From NCBI GenBank assembly GCA_958430865.1, contig CAUDNR010000178.1, positions 1 through 33,900 of the forward strand: a stretch of DNA of 33,900 nt. The letters are read 5' to 3'. The DNA is from Entrophospora sp. SA101. Taxonomy: Eukaryota > Glomeromycota > Glomeromycetes > Entrophosporales > Entrophosporaceae. Below the pieces are notes generated by a model, which was given only the letters and a program-made list of their open reading frames with translations, was not told where the DNA came from and searched no databases. The position numbers were made by a program, and so were the translations under genes. Shown piece after piece: positions 1 to 9,839 of this stretch. Each line of letters starts with the position of its first letter. The stretch's first letter is position 1.

Positions 1-2
1 AT

Positions 3-191
3 GGGTGCAAAGTTCACCGGGATTCACCTATTCGTTATCCTTGTAAAGAATATGGTTGTGTTAAGTTAACTTATTCCAATTATGGTTATTGTGACCCCCA
101 TGCACAGAAACATCGTAGAAGAGAGTATAATCAACAGAAGAAGCTGGAGAAGATGGCACAAAAATCAGAAGTACTTGGAGAAAATACATAG
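3..191 (+). CDS. C-terminal end of a Cys/His-rich protein, 5' truncated by the window edge
   Basis: An open frame runs from base 3 to a TAG at 189-191, giving 62 residues with no upstream limit visible. It holds a Cys/His pattern resembling a small zinc-binding knuckle: Cys-Lys-Glu-Tyr-Gly-Cys, then after a gap Gly-Tyr-Cys-Asp-Pro-His and Lys-His. A very basic, Gln/Lys/Glu-rich helical tail follows. The spacing resembles zinc ribbons in some HNH-type or DNA-binding proteins, but I do not recognise the family. Codon use looks coding (GAA, AAG, CAT, TGT mixed) and is less AT-rich than the flanks. The start lies outside the window. It could equally be the last exon of a longer gene or a pseudogene fragment. 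Confidence 0.45.
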   Translation, partial: GCKVHRDSPIRYPCKEYGCVKLTYSNYGYCDPHAQKHRRREYNQQKKLEKMAQKSEVLGENT

Positions 192-202
192 TGATATTGG
201 CT

Positions 203-732
203 GTCACAAGTTGTCACGAGTTCGTCACAAGTAAAAAAATCAGTAGAAAGGTATGTTCTTGAGAGTCTGAGTTCGAAAAAAACTGTTCTCGATAACTGTC
301 ACAACTGTCACAAGTTACTTAGGTTGATTTGTCGATTCCTACCTTATTTTTTTTTTCTATGGGTACACCATATGTATATGTATCAAAGGTATGTATATAT
401 CGGGTATATAACATATGTATATGCGCATATAACATATGTAGGTATCAGGAATATAACATAGGTAAGTATTGGGTAAGGACGAAGCTCAGTGCTTTGCAAT
501 TAGATATAGTACATATAACATGGGTTAGTATCAGGTATATATCTTATAGGTATACCATAGTGAAGATTTTTTTTTTTCTTTAGAATTCTACTATTTTACT
601 TAAGTAACTTGTGACAGATATAAATAAGTAATCAAGAGAGAAACGAAAAGGCTCAAAACTCTCAAACAACTGTCACAAGTTCTGTCACAAGTACCTGCAA
701 ACAACTAGTGACATCTAGTGTCAACTTGTGAC
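203..732. repeat. Cluster of GTCACAAG / CTTGTGAC motifs
   Basis: At least nine copies or near copies of GTCACAAG lie within about 530 bp. Forward copies are near 203, 213 (GTCACGAG), 224, 298, 307, 672 and 684; reverse copies are near 608, 705 (CTAGTGAC) and 725. Between them is low-complexity sequence rich in ATATAACATATGTA and GGTATCAGG. No gene is supported here. Short reading frames at 329-583 and 793-993 are AT-repeat translation without domain content. Confidence 0.6.
305..617. mobile_element. Candidate MITE-like element with perfect 17-bp terminal inverted repeats
   Basis: CTGTCACAAGTTACTTA at 305-321 is matched exactly by its reverse complement at 601-617, bounding 313 bp of AT-rich, internally repetitive DNA with no transposase. 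No clear target-site duplication was found, so the superfamily is unknown. The same core motif occurs several times outside the element, so the inverted pair may instead belong to a wider repeat cluster. Confidence 0.4.
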
Positions 733-1021
733 AAAAATTTCAGCATACTTCGATATAACATGCCATTAACGTGAGCGAAATCATACATTTCCATGCTATG
801 TTCTCAGGACATATTTCTAATGCTAATTAGTATTAGTGTCAAAAATTTCAGCAATCAAAATCAGCATTTTCCTGAAGTGTTACTTATAGGTGACCGTCCA
901 CACATGTTGACGATGATCATGAATGTTACATGGCGGAGACTGAAAATGCAGAAATCGACCAAGATCACTAAGCTGACATATGATATCAAATGACGTATAA
1001 AATATGTTTGACCCATCAAAC

Positions 1022-1240
1022 TCGCGACGATGCTTACACTACTTCATAACCTACCTCAGTTATTTTATTACAACGGAAATCAGTCACGGTTATCAAATCG
1101 GTATACAAATAATGCTATCGAATTTGGGTTATAATAGAAAACGCAGAAGGACTATGATGCTACGTCATAACCTAATTCGGGGATTTATTTATAACGGAAA
1201 TCGATTAGAAGCACTAAACCGATATACGAAAATTTATATG
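1022..1240. repeat. Degenerate ~120-bp tandem duplication
   Basis: Two diverged copies (about 1022-1110 and 1144-1236) share, in order, GATGCT, TCATAACCTA, a TTTATT segment, ACGGAAATC and a C-x-GATATAC-like end. A third fragment with TTCATAACCTAACTCA begins near 1371. Frames across this stretch show no recognisable protein. It looks like an old repeat. Confidence 0.45.
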
Positions 1241-1334
1241 AGTGATTAAAACATTATTGATATCGAATTTGACTTTCAAAAGGGTATTCAAGCCATCTAT
1301 CAATCATGACTTGAATTTTGCGATCGACTGCGCT

Positions 1335-1522
1335 CGAATGACGAGGCAAATGCAAAACGCACGTCACTCCTTCATAACCTAACTCACTGAGCGCCTTGTA
1401 TTTTAAATCACCCGGGATCACCAATTTGATATACAAAAAATAGCCACAGTCTCGAATGACGTGGCAAATGCAAAACGCTCGTCACTCGAATGATGAGGCA
1501 AATGCAAAACGCTCATCACTCC
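1335..1522. repeat. 34-bp repeat units (CGAATGAYGAGGCAAATGC core)
   Basis: The core CGAATGACGAGGCAAATGC followed by AAAACGC occurs at 1335, 1453 and 1487. The last two are exact tandem neighbours 34 bp apart. Each is followed by a CGTCACT or CATCACT tail. A diverged copy lies at 32712-32737, on the far side of the inverted duplication. Confidence 0.65.
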
Positions 1523-1544
1523 TGAGGGGGAATAACCTAGACTA

Positions 1545-1576
1545 AGTGGAAACGACATAATTATGTCGTTTCCACT
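1545..1576. other. Perfect 32-bp palindrome
   Basis: The 16-base arm AGTGGAAACGACATAA is followed immediately by its exact reverse complement, with no spacer. Symmetry ends at 1544/1577. It lies 88 bp outside the left boundary of the large inverted duplication. It could be fused transposon tips, a cruciform site or a binding site for a dimeric protein; nothing in the neighbourhood decides. Confidence 0.8.
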
Positions 1577-1676
1577 CCATTTAAATCTTCACCAAGTCTT
1601 TTTGCCACGTTTACAAAGTTGGTAGTCCATAAGTTATTGAGATCCTCCCAACAGGGAATAGGTGGATGGTAGAAAC

Positions 1677-1800
1677 CAGGGTTGGCAAATGTGCAGTCCA
1701 TTGATGGTCTATTGGTGGTCCATTGGGTTCATTAATATAATGCTTTAACCATATTCAGTATTTTATTAATGGAAATGGACCAGTCAATTTGCCAACCTTG
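1677..1800. mobile_element. hAT-type MITE with 8-bp target-site duplication
   Basis: Terminal inverted repeats CAGGGTTGGCAAAT (left) and CAAGGTTGGCAAAT (right, read inward) bound 124 bp. They are flanked by identical 8-bp direct repeats GTAGAAAC at 1669-1676 and 1801-1808. An 8-bp duplication and tips starting CAGGG are hallmarks of the hAT superfamily. The element is too short to code for anything. Its mirror copy is at 28730-28853. Confidence 0.88.
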
Positions 1801-1808
1801 GTAGAAAC

Positions 1809-4038
1809 GATTTCGTTTTGATAATGAAGCAAAAAACTATAGTAAGATTTGTTTTTTGTTATCTTTTAAATATGAAGTAATGTGTTCATAAATAGGACTA
1901 GGATATTTTTCATGATTAATTGTTTAGAGGTGGAGGCCATATTGTAATTAATGAAAAAAAGTTATTTGTATCATACTTAGGAAGAAAAACAATATGGGTC
2001 ATGAAAAATAGAAACAGCTTTAACTGCAAAATCATGATTTTGAGATAATCAAAAAAGAGATTTTGACCGAAAAATTCAGTTATAAGTTTTCCAAACAAAA
2101 TAATAACAATATATATTAATATAAATAATATAAATGATAACATAGCGGTGATTGGTTGATCCATAAAGAAATTGATTGGATAATTTTTATAATATGTCAA
2201 TCATTGTTAAGATTTTTTAATATTGCTTTGTAATTGGTGATAAATAATAATTCAGTGAAAAAATTAGGGGATGAAAACCCTTGCTATAATTACAATGTAA
2301 TAAAGTACGCCTATGGTTTGAGGCAGCATATCCTATATGATGAATGTATCATTTACTCACTACTTGTGATATATTAAATCATTACATAATTCTTCTCTAT
2401 TGAATATATTAAATATTAAATATTATAACCAACTCATGTCTTCTTTTGGTTCAGTAATCCTTTACATGACATGATGTAGAACTATAAGAATTATGATTAA
2501 CGTTTATAAATGTACCTTCTAACAAATATAAAAGAATAATTTAAATAAACATTTTACTTATTCAAATCACTAACCAGAATATTAAGAGAACATGGGCTTT
2601 CTATTAGTATTATTTATGGTCCCTAACCGTTGTTAAATGATTTAATTTAAGTTTATTATTTTCAGTGAACATATGATTCGCCAAATCCAAAAAGACTTTT
2701 ATAGCTAATGTCTGAATTAATTCACCTTTTACTGAATTACTTTTACAATCCATAAAATAGAAGGCGAGGGATTAGAATATATTGTTGATATTGTTGTACA
2801 ATTGATTTTGGTGGCATACAATTGAGTTAAAGTCAGGTGACGAGCCAGTCTGTATATAAAACATGTGTTGCAACTATTACCGATCATCTCCTAAATGATT
2901 ATTTTAAACCAAATACCTGGGTTTGCATCTATCATTGCTTATTTTAGTAAAGCCCTGATTTTTTGGTTCTTATATGATTTGCTATCTTCCTTTAAATATC
3001 TCAACTTTACTAATCAAAGTAGGTATAGTTCCTAAGCTAAAATCAACCCTTTGTAAAAAATTACATATAAGAATGTTATTAATCCAAAATTGAGATTTTG
3101 CGGTTAGGGCTGTTTCTATTTTCCGTGCACCATATACCACATTGTTCGAAATTTAGCATCAAAGTGTAAGGGTTGATGTACCACGAGATAATTTATCGAG
3201 TTTGGTTTATATTTATATTTATTTATTGTGACCGGCGCGGTCTCAAATAATGCGTTAACACAAATGTAAATTTCCATGATTTTCTGTGTGGGTCTTACGA
3301 AGTAAGGATGCTTCCGCATATGATCGAATTTCATATCTAAACAAGTATTAGCATTATTTATCATCCGGGTATTATACCAGTATTAAGAATTCAATTACCG
3401 ATTAATTTTTGTATTAGTAATAATAAATTTCATCCGCAATCCGCTAGCCTTTTAAAAAAGCTATTATATGACGGGATTTTTTTTACCACGGATCGATCAC
3501 TAATGAGACGAAGGTCATAATTTATTTCAAATGTTTCAATATTTAATAATGACCGCGGTTTCTTTCCCATTTTCTTGATAGAATGGTAATTTATCCTTTT
3601 TTTGGATCAGAATTCAATTTAAAGTTTTTCCTTTTTTTAAAGCAATATTTGACTTATAATTTTTTAAAAAGGACAATCATTGCTGCATCCCTAATGTGTA
3701 AAGCCACATTTAAGGCTAGTGTCTTTATATTAGTGATATAATTTTTTTTCCATCCTGTGTATTTCCTTATTTGATCTATCACACTGTTAACTCAATGATT
3801 AAATTGCGGCTTGGTGTATCTAATATTGTTTTTTCTTCTGATTAGGGTAAGGTTTAATTTTAAGAATTTTTCCCGTTGGAGGTTTTTTGGAAAAGTGGTC
3901 GAAGAAGAAGAAGATGATGATAAAGTTAAATTCTCGCTCATAGAAGAAATTACATCTTTAAAAATTTTCCATGTTCCATCTGGTTAAAAAGAGAATATTA
4001 TTTAAAACTCTATATGTTGGTTAAATGTAATCCATGAA
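1809..4038. other. AT-rich stretch without a supportable gene
   Basis: This stretch of more than 2.2 kb has no coding pattern I trust. A 94-residue frame at 1916-2200 (minus) is hydrophobic low-complexity translation. An 82-residue frame at 3116-3364 (minus) has somewhat more balanced composition but no recognised domain. A segment near 2003-2042 and an inverted diverged relative near 3083-3122 share a GCTGTTTCTATTTT core, suggesting the ends of an old non-autonomous element about 1.1 kb long. On the minus strand at about 3790-3981 there is a short open stretch with a serine run and no known domain. Confidence 0.4.
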
Positions 4039-4589
4039 TCAAGAGCTAGTCTTTTTAACACCATTGGGAGATTCTACCAAATACTTTACTATATGCAAAT
4101 ATCCTTATTATGTAATGATGTCCATCCATAATTAACTTTTTGTGACACAGCTGCATCTCTTTGCAAGAGATGTCTATTATATGATGCTTTTAATAACGTA
4201 GTCTATAAAATTATATATAACGTACAATAAAGAGTACAATAAATAGATAAATTTATTTATCTTTATATTTTATCTTACCTCACCAGTTTGATCTTCTAAA
4301 TCAACAATTGCATCTGCACTTTCTACCAACCACCTAAAAACAACCAAATAACCACGATGCAACGTTGGCGCGTTTGAAATCTGACACTTTCCCTCCAGAT
4401 CCTTTTGGTGCTAAACTTTTGCTAAGTAACCCGTGGAAGTTGTCTCGTAAATATTCATATCCTCCGAATCCCTGAGGAAACGATAATAACAAGCATTGTT
4501 TGTAGAGTTTGGAGGAATTTTTATTTGATTGAAATATATGTTTCCATAATATTTATGAGTTTCTCCTGGAAAATGGGTTGGAATTGTTG
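4039..4589 (-). pseudogene. Ankyrin-repeat pseudogene (left-arm copy)
   Basis: Read on the minus strand, a frame from about 4589 passes through an in-frame TAG, continues to a typical ankyrin start (Trp-Leu-Val-Glu-Ser-Ala-Asp, then Asp-Leu-Glu-Asp) and reaches a GTAAGA donor at 4278. After a 76-bp intron, the second exon begins at 4202 with Thr-Thr-Leu-Leu-Lys-Ala-Ser and contains Asn-Tyr-Gly-Trp-Thr-Ser-Leu-His, the signature of an ankyrin consensus. A stop at 4089-4091 follows. In another frame the next ankyrin segment (Ile-Val-Lys-Tyr-Leu-Val-Glu-Ser) continues, so a frameshift has occurred. At least one nonsense and one frameshift change make it non-functional. The identical broken copy at 25941-26491 shows the damage came before the duplication. 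Confidence 0.7.
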
Positions 4590-4737
4590 CTGCGTGAAAA
4601 TTTTATTACTATTTTCAACTGCATAAAAAAAGTAATAATAATTGATGATCGAGCATTATATAAATTGTGAGCCAAATATACATATTAATAATATTAATTC
4701 ATTTTTATTCAGTCATTCTTTTCAAGAATTTAAAAAA

Positions 4738-5488
4738 ATGACAGTAGGACAAAAACTTGTTAAATTAACTTCTTCCGAAGGAACAGAGTTCAAAGTTGAA
4801 AGAATCATAGCTGAAAAGTCAATTTTATTAAAAAATATGCTTGATGATGTTGGCGAAAAAGACATGTGTAAGTTATATATATAATATATATCTGAATTTT
4901 AGATCTCGTGTGTAAATAATATTACATATAAAATATTGTTTAGCTAGCTGAAATTAACCAGTCGAAATATTTTATTAATATTTCTTTTTCTATAACAATA
5001 TAACAACAACAACAACAACAACAACAACAGCAATACCTTTGCCGAATGTTACTGGACCTATTTTAACTAAAGTAATTGAGTATTGTACGCATCATCGTGA
5101 TGAACTGATGACAACTACGGACGACAATTCTAAGAGGTCATCAACAGCAGATGATATTGATGATTGGGACGCTGAATTTTGTAAAGTAGATCAGGGAACA
5201 TTATTCGAATTGATTTTGGTGATTGCTTTTTTTTTTAAATAAATCAATTGATTGATTTATATATATAACACACACACTATTCACTTACCGATTGGCATTA
5301 TTGTATATGTTCAATAGGCAGCAAATTATTTAGATATAAAGCCTCTTCTTGATCTTGCATGTAAAACTGTTGCAAATATGATTAAAAGCAAATCACCCGA
5401 AGAAATTAGGAGGACTTTTAATATTGAGAATGATTTTACACCTGAAGAAGAAGAACAAGTTCGTAAAGAAAATGAATGGTGCGACTAA
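4738..5488 (+). CDS. SKP1: SKP1, SCF ubiquitin ligase subunit (intact copy)
   Basis: Three exons, 4738-4867, 5031-5218 and 5318-5488, join in frame to 162 residues. The first intron ends in a CAA/ACA trinucleotide run at about 5002-5030. SKP1 links cullin-1 to F-box proteins in SCF ubiquitin ligases. The N-terminal half (residues about 5-75) is the BTB/POZ-like Skp1 fold, with [13 protein letters not shown] and Leu-Pro-Asn-Val-Thr-Gly. The C-terminal half (about 100-160) has the F-box-binding helices: [20 protein letters not shown] and an Asn-Glu-Trp-Cys ending. Length matches the family. I chose ATG 4738 because an upstream in-frame ATG would add a non-conserved tail. It is convergent with the NT-C2 gene. 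The mirror copy at 25041-25792 carries one extra A and is frameshifted. Confidence 0.95.
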
Positions 5489-5829
5489 ATATTATTATTA
5501 TATTATTATAATATTATAGTATATAGCATATTATTACTATTATTATTAAATTCTATCCAAAAATGAATATGAACGAATTCACATTCGATAGAAAATATTT
5601 ATTATGGATAAATTTTATTATCATAAATAAAATTTTCACAAAGTTAGAAATAATAGATTTCCATGTTTTAGATATAGTGTACCATAATAAAAACAACATA
5701 AATAATATTTATTTTAAAGACTCTGGAATTATTGCAGAGTCTTGTTAAAAGAAGACGTGGTATGATTTTTATAATAATATTTCTAGTTTGTTTATTATAC
5801 ATTCTATTTATAAAATATATAAATATTGA

Positions 5830-7144
5830 TTAGAAAAATGCTGAATGTCCTGAAATACTACGCATGTCATCGTCTTTAACATTGTTAGGATCATTTCCTT
5901 TAAATATTTCTTCAATAACATCAGTTGAGGATTTGCCACCAACACTAAGAAGAAAATTATTTGCTGCCAATGATGAAGTTATTGGTGTTGTGTGATTTGC
6001 TTGTGCATAATAAGCAGATCTCTGCATGGTTCCAAAAGAATTTAATTGGTCGGTTATTAATTAAATCAATCAGTCATTGGTTAAAAAAGTTGAATTAATA
6101 TTTATTTGAAGGTCTTACCAGTGAAGATGTTGATCTAGATTTTACCAAGTAATGTTCTTCAAAATTAAAACTTAATCCAACAACTATTAACATTTAAATT
6201 GAATATACCATAAGTAAAAAAAATGAAATTATTATATAAATAAAAAATTATTTTCAAATAAATAAGATTACTTGATACTTCATCATCTTCTACATCACGA
6301 TCTGATATAATTCCAGTAAGACCACTATATATTTGAGTTTTCTTTAACGAAGGTCTGAAATAAATTAAATTTTCTTAGAGAAAGGATAATAATGGTAATA
6401 ATCAATGTTAAACAATAAATGATAAATACACATTATAGAAAAAATCTCCAAAAACTTTCTTCATATTAATTGACAGCTAAATAATAATAATAATAATAAT
6501 AATAATAGTGTAAATATAGATATACATGAGCGAATCCTTTTAAATAAATAAATAAATAAACTTTTTTAAAATATTTATTTACCTTTAATGTAGAGTTAAT
6601 CTTACTTTCTTGTAATAAATAGTGTCTGGTTATTACAGTGGACCCAACATATTCAGAAAGATTGATTTTTAATCTTCCAATATTATTGATTTCTTTGCCA
6701 CCATTTAACTCCTAATTATTCGAAATCAATCAGCATATTTCAAGTCACCATAACTATAATTATAAATTCTTTATCAAATTACCTGTTTTATCGATAGAGA
6801 CAACGCGCAGGGTAATAAGAAATTATCTTTGCCTATAACAAGTTGTACTCTATCTTGTAATTTATACTGCCAACGCACTGAATGATCTTTAACAGGTGCT
6901 CTAAAATAATATTGGTAATAACGAAACATTATTATTATTGCTTATATTATCATCATTGTCATCATCATCACTTGTTATTATAATACCTATGAGTCATCTT
7001 ATTTGATTTTGATCCATGTTTCAATTTCCATTTTACATAATAGAGTCCTGATATTAAAGGAACATTTAAAAGTTCCTCTATTATTATTTCAACATCAAAA
7101 TCTACTTTGCGGTTTCTAGGGATAAATAATAATGATAATGTCAT
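5830..7144 (-). CDS. NT-C2 domain protein (EEIG1/FAM102-like), left-arm copy
   Basis: Seven exons (7144-6987, 6900-6783, 6711-6583, 6476-6430, 6354-6272, 6183-6119, 6021-5830) keep phase and give 263 residues. Residues about 1-145 match the NT-C2 domain of the EEIG1/FAM102/EHBP1 family: Arg-Lys-Val-Asp-Phe-Asp-Val-Glu, Leu-Leu-Asn-Val-Pro-Leu-Ile-Ser-Gly, Val-Lys-Trp-Lys-Leu, Val-Arg-Trp-Gln-Tyr, Glu-Leu-Asn-Gly-Gly and Lys-Ile-Asn-Ser-Thr-Leu-Lys. In this family the domain is thought to target membranes and bind partners. The C-terminal third is Ser/Asn-rich with no known domain. There is no signal peptide or membrane segment. The protein is shorter than the animal relatives. The exons are identical, as far as I checked, to the copy at 23385-24699. 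Domain identity is strong; exon 4 and 5 borders are chosen by phase and donor fit. Confidence 0.85.
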
Positions 7145-7637
7145 TTTTTTTGACCAAAAAACCGCATATTTTTGCTCAAAAAAAAACTATTTGAAATAAC
7201 TAAATGAATGTAATGTTAACCAGTCAATCAATCTGTCTATTTCGATTTAATGAATGATTATTATGACGGATTAAAAGGTGACGATGTATATATATTTATA
7301 TATATATATAAAATGTGAAAATGTTTATTAAAAGAAAGGAAAGATTTGGTTTATTTTTTATAAAATTTTATAAATGAATTTTGTGTTTATTTATATTTTG
7401 TCAAATTCGGGTAAAGTATTTATTTGTTTGACAAGAATTAATTAAATACTGTAACAGGCGATCAAAACACATTTTAATATTATTAATTAAGTTAATACAT
7501 GTTTTAATAACTTGTTAAAGCAACTAACTACCTCTCTTAGTATTAGCAAGTATCTAGTGAGAGAGTTGACATCCCTAATGTTAGGCGAAATTTTTTTATT
7601 TAGTTTTTGTATCTTATATAAAAAAAAAAATTCAGGG

Positions 7638-7664
7638 GCCCAAATTGCCTAAACCAATTTGGGC
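7638..7664. other. Perfect hairpin, 10-bp stem and 7-base loop
   Basis: GCCCAAATTG (7638-7647), loop CCTAAAC, then CAATTTGGGC (7655-7664). The left side is preceded by CAGGG, reminiscent of a hAT tip, so this may be a minimal MITE relic. The mirror copy is at 22865-22891. The flanking 7150-8240 has no supportable gene; frames at 7832-8110 and 8049-8255 overlap on opposite strands and show no domain. Confidence 0.5.
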
Positions 7665-8241
7665 TTTTGAAATTACTTTTGACTGACAACTTTTCCTCCC
7701 ACAATTCTCTTACATATCAAAGATATTTCTGTAGAGTTTTCCGGTGCGTTTTATGGTATATTGATATAATCATTAAGAGTATAGACTTGATTTGTAAATA
7801 GGTCTGCTAATTCATACCTGTTGTTTTTACAATGACTACTAACTTGTGGTTTTTGTATTCCTCTTTTATTTCTTACTCGCACCGCTGTAAATTGAGAAAG
7901 ATAAAGTTTTCATTATGTTATTATTATTGTTTATTATATGCAATGTTATGGACCATTACGTGGTTAACTTGTGTCGCACTTAAATTAGACCACAGGTTTG
8001 TTTATTTACTATTTATCGTCTTTGTTGACGTTTTTTTAATTATACTAATTATAAATAGAATTCGTGATCCTTGCCGCAAAATATGCCAGGGCCCACATGT
8101 ATGTAATTAAATACCATTAAAACATCTCTGATAAAGAATTTCATTTCTACACAATAAAACTGTGTTGTTAATTTCCAAAATTTTATTGGGACCGGAAAAC
8201 TCAAATTTAAATTAAATAACAGTTGGTTATATTCAAATAAA

Positions 8242-8413
8242 CAGTGAATCTCCATTTAGCAAATACTTTGGGCAATTAGGGAAATTTTCCAAAAATCCGT
8301 TAAACGGAGTTATCCGCTATATCGGGACCCGTCCGTTCTTTAAACTTTATCCGTAAAGCCGAGGTTTAATTAGTATCTGTTAAATCGAGGTCTACTAAAT
8401 CGAGATTCACTAT
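8242..8413. mobile_element. Pogo/Tigger-like (Tc1/mariner) non-autonomous relic
   Basis: The ends CAGTGAATCTCCATTTAG and, inverted, TAGTGAATCTCGATTTAG bound about 170 bp. Internal segments repeat the Tigger-like pattern of AAATCGAG, CCGTTAAACG and TCTGTTAAATCGAGG. A diverged relative lies at 11659-11831 with the same internal order (CCGTTCTTT-AACTTTATCC, TTTAATTAGTATCTG). A TA target duplication is not clear here. The mirror copy is at 22116-22287. Confidence 0.6.
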
Positions 8414-8520
8414 GTACAGTTTTATCAAATAATTAAACAAACCCAAATAAACTATTAAATTTTAAATTTAAACTTACATTGTCTGTCAGCTGTTGTCTAA
8501 ATATAAGTTTATGACATTTA

Positions 8521-9313
8521 ATTCTCGTGTTTGTTCACGAATCTTCAATAGAGAGACATAAACGTCGTAAAAAGAAATACCCGCTCATATTTTAATGAAC
8601 TCGTTAATGTTGTTAAGAATACATAGCAAGAAATGCCTTTTATAACTGCTTCTTGTATCGGAAAACATATTTTCAAAGCTTTATTGTTGTTAAGTTATAA
8701 CGTACAAAAATTAAGGATAAAAGTAAAATTTCTGAAAATGGCACAGCACGTGATGTCTTGGTTTTTTAAACCCATATGTCTCTCTCTGGCTAGAAATATT
8801 ACTAGACTTCTAAATAATTGTTTGGTGCAATTATTTATAGATTACTGGTAAGATTGAGCGTTCATTTTCAAATCGGGTTCGAAACAATAATTTTGGGATA
8901 GGATATTTCTAACCATTGAACCATTGAATACTTGAATATTCGAATCAAGCATGATGATGATAATAATGAAAATACAAATTCTTTGGTGATAACAAATGCA
9001 GTCATAGGATACAGAAGTCATGGTACAGTTTGTTCAAAAGTGACTTTCAAGGGCAATAAAAATACTACTACATCATGGGCTCTCATTCCTTTATATTGCA
9101 TTGGAACTTTTCATGACCTAAAAGAAAACGGAACATGCACACTTGCATTCTTACATTATCTCGATGTTGGAAAATTACTTCTATTTTATTATAAATTTTT
9201 GACCAAGTCATTTGAAAAATGGTAAATAATCATAATCAATGGACATTTTTTCAGCAAGTTGTCTATTTTATCATTTATAAATTATAATCACCTTTAAAAT
9301 CTATTTTCTAGGT
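8521..9313. other. Region without a supportable gene
   Basis: Just inside the inner boundary of the left arm. Frames at 8633-8851 and 8932-9225 (starting at a TTG) have mixed composition, but I recognise no domain and see no splice-consistent extension. The second, with a Gly-Tyr-Arg-Ser-His-Gly segment, could be a decayed exon. A GGTTCGAAAC string near 8876 resembles a tRNA T-loop, but no cloverleaf forms around it. Confidence 0.3.
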
Positions 9314-9397
9314 AGGGTTCAAAATTAATCAGTACTATGCAAAAGTGTTACCAGCATTCCTGAAATTTCAACATAATTCTTGTTAATTTTGAACCCT
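9314..9397. mobile_element. Short hAT-like MITE or hairpin
   Basis: Perfect 15-bp inverted repeats AGGGTTCAAAATTAA sit at 9314-9328 and 9383-9397. Flanking 8-mers TTCTAGGT and GTGTAGGT agree at six of eight positions, consistent with a decayed hAT target duplication. The element is 84 bp and non-coding. Confidence 0.55.
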
Positions 9398-9839
9398 GTG
9401 TAGGTTCCACATAAGATTTATTTTATATTACCACCACTAGCTAATATTTGCATGCTTCTAAAAAAAATCTTGAGCTTTCTTTTGATATAATTTTTAGTAA
9501 AGAGACCCTTTCGTAACTTTTTTAAAAGGAAAATATTATATACAGAAAGGTTCTTTTTATGGAATTTACAGAACCCTACCAAAAATGACAATTCATTCTA
9601 CAAAAAAGGCAACTAAATTGTAGCTCAAAAATTTTTGTAAACAAATGCAACATTTATCAATGATGTGATGATTAAATTTGTGGCAGGAATTATTAATACA
9701 ATTTGTTTTCAGAAGCATAGGAAATTTAAATAAAAAGAAAATTTGTATACTAATTAGTTTGCAAACGTATTAATAACTGAATTTCATGCATCTTGAAAAG
9801 AATAATAATCAGAAAAATAAATATTTCCCGAGGTTTAAT

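Larger units (their letters stand above)
1664..8520. repeat. Left arm of ~6.86-kb inverted duplication
   Basis: This segment reappears as its reverse complement at 22009-28866. Paired coordinates add to 30530 on the outer side and to 30529 on the inner side of a single-base indel near 4855. There is therefore no other net length change over 6.86 kb, and every stretch I compared was identical. It holds a hAT MITE, an ankyrin pseudogene, SKP1, an NT-C2 gene and a pogo-like relic. Outside 1664 and beyond 8520 the two sides share nothing. Confidence 0.95.

Noticed and set aside
1916..2200. 94-residue hydrophobic frame (and its mirror at 28330-28614)
   Set aside because: Low-complexity Phe/Ile/Leu translation of AT-rich DNA; part overlaps a dispersed repeat segment; no domain or splice support.
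5563..5748. 61-residue frame between SKP1 and the NT-C2 gene
   Set aside because: Asn/Ile-rich translation of an AT-rich 3' intergenic stretch with no homology cue.
7832..8255. Two overlapping opposite-strand frames of 92 and 68 residues (and mirror copies at 22274-22697)
   Set aside because: Mutual shadows in AT-rich sequence next to a transposon relic; no recognisable domain.
8870..8890. tRNA-like T-loop (GGTTCGAAAC)
   Set aside because: No matching acceptor, D or anticodon stems could be formed around it.
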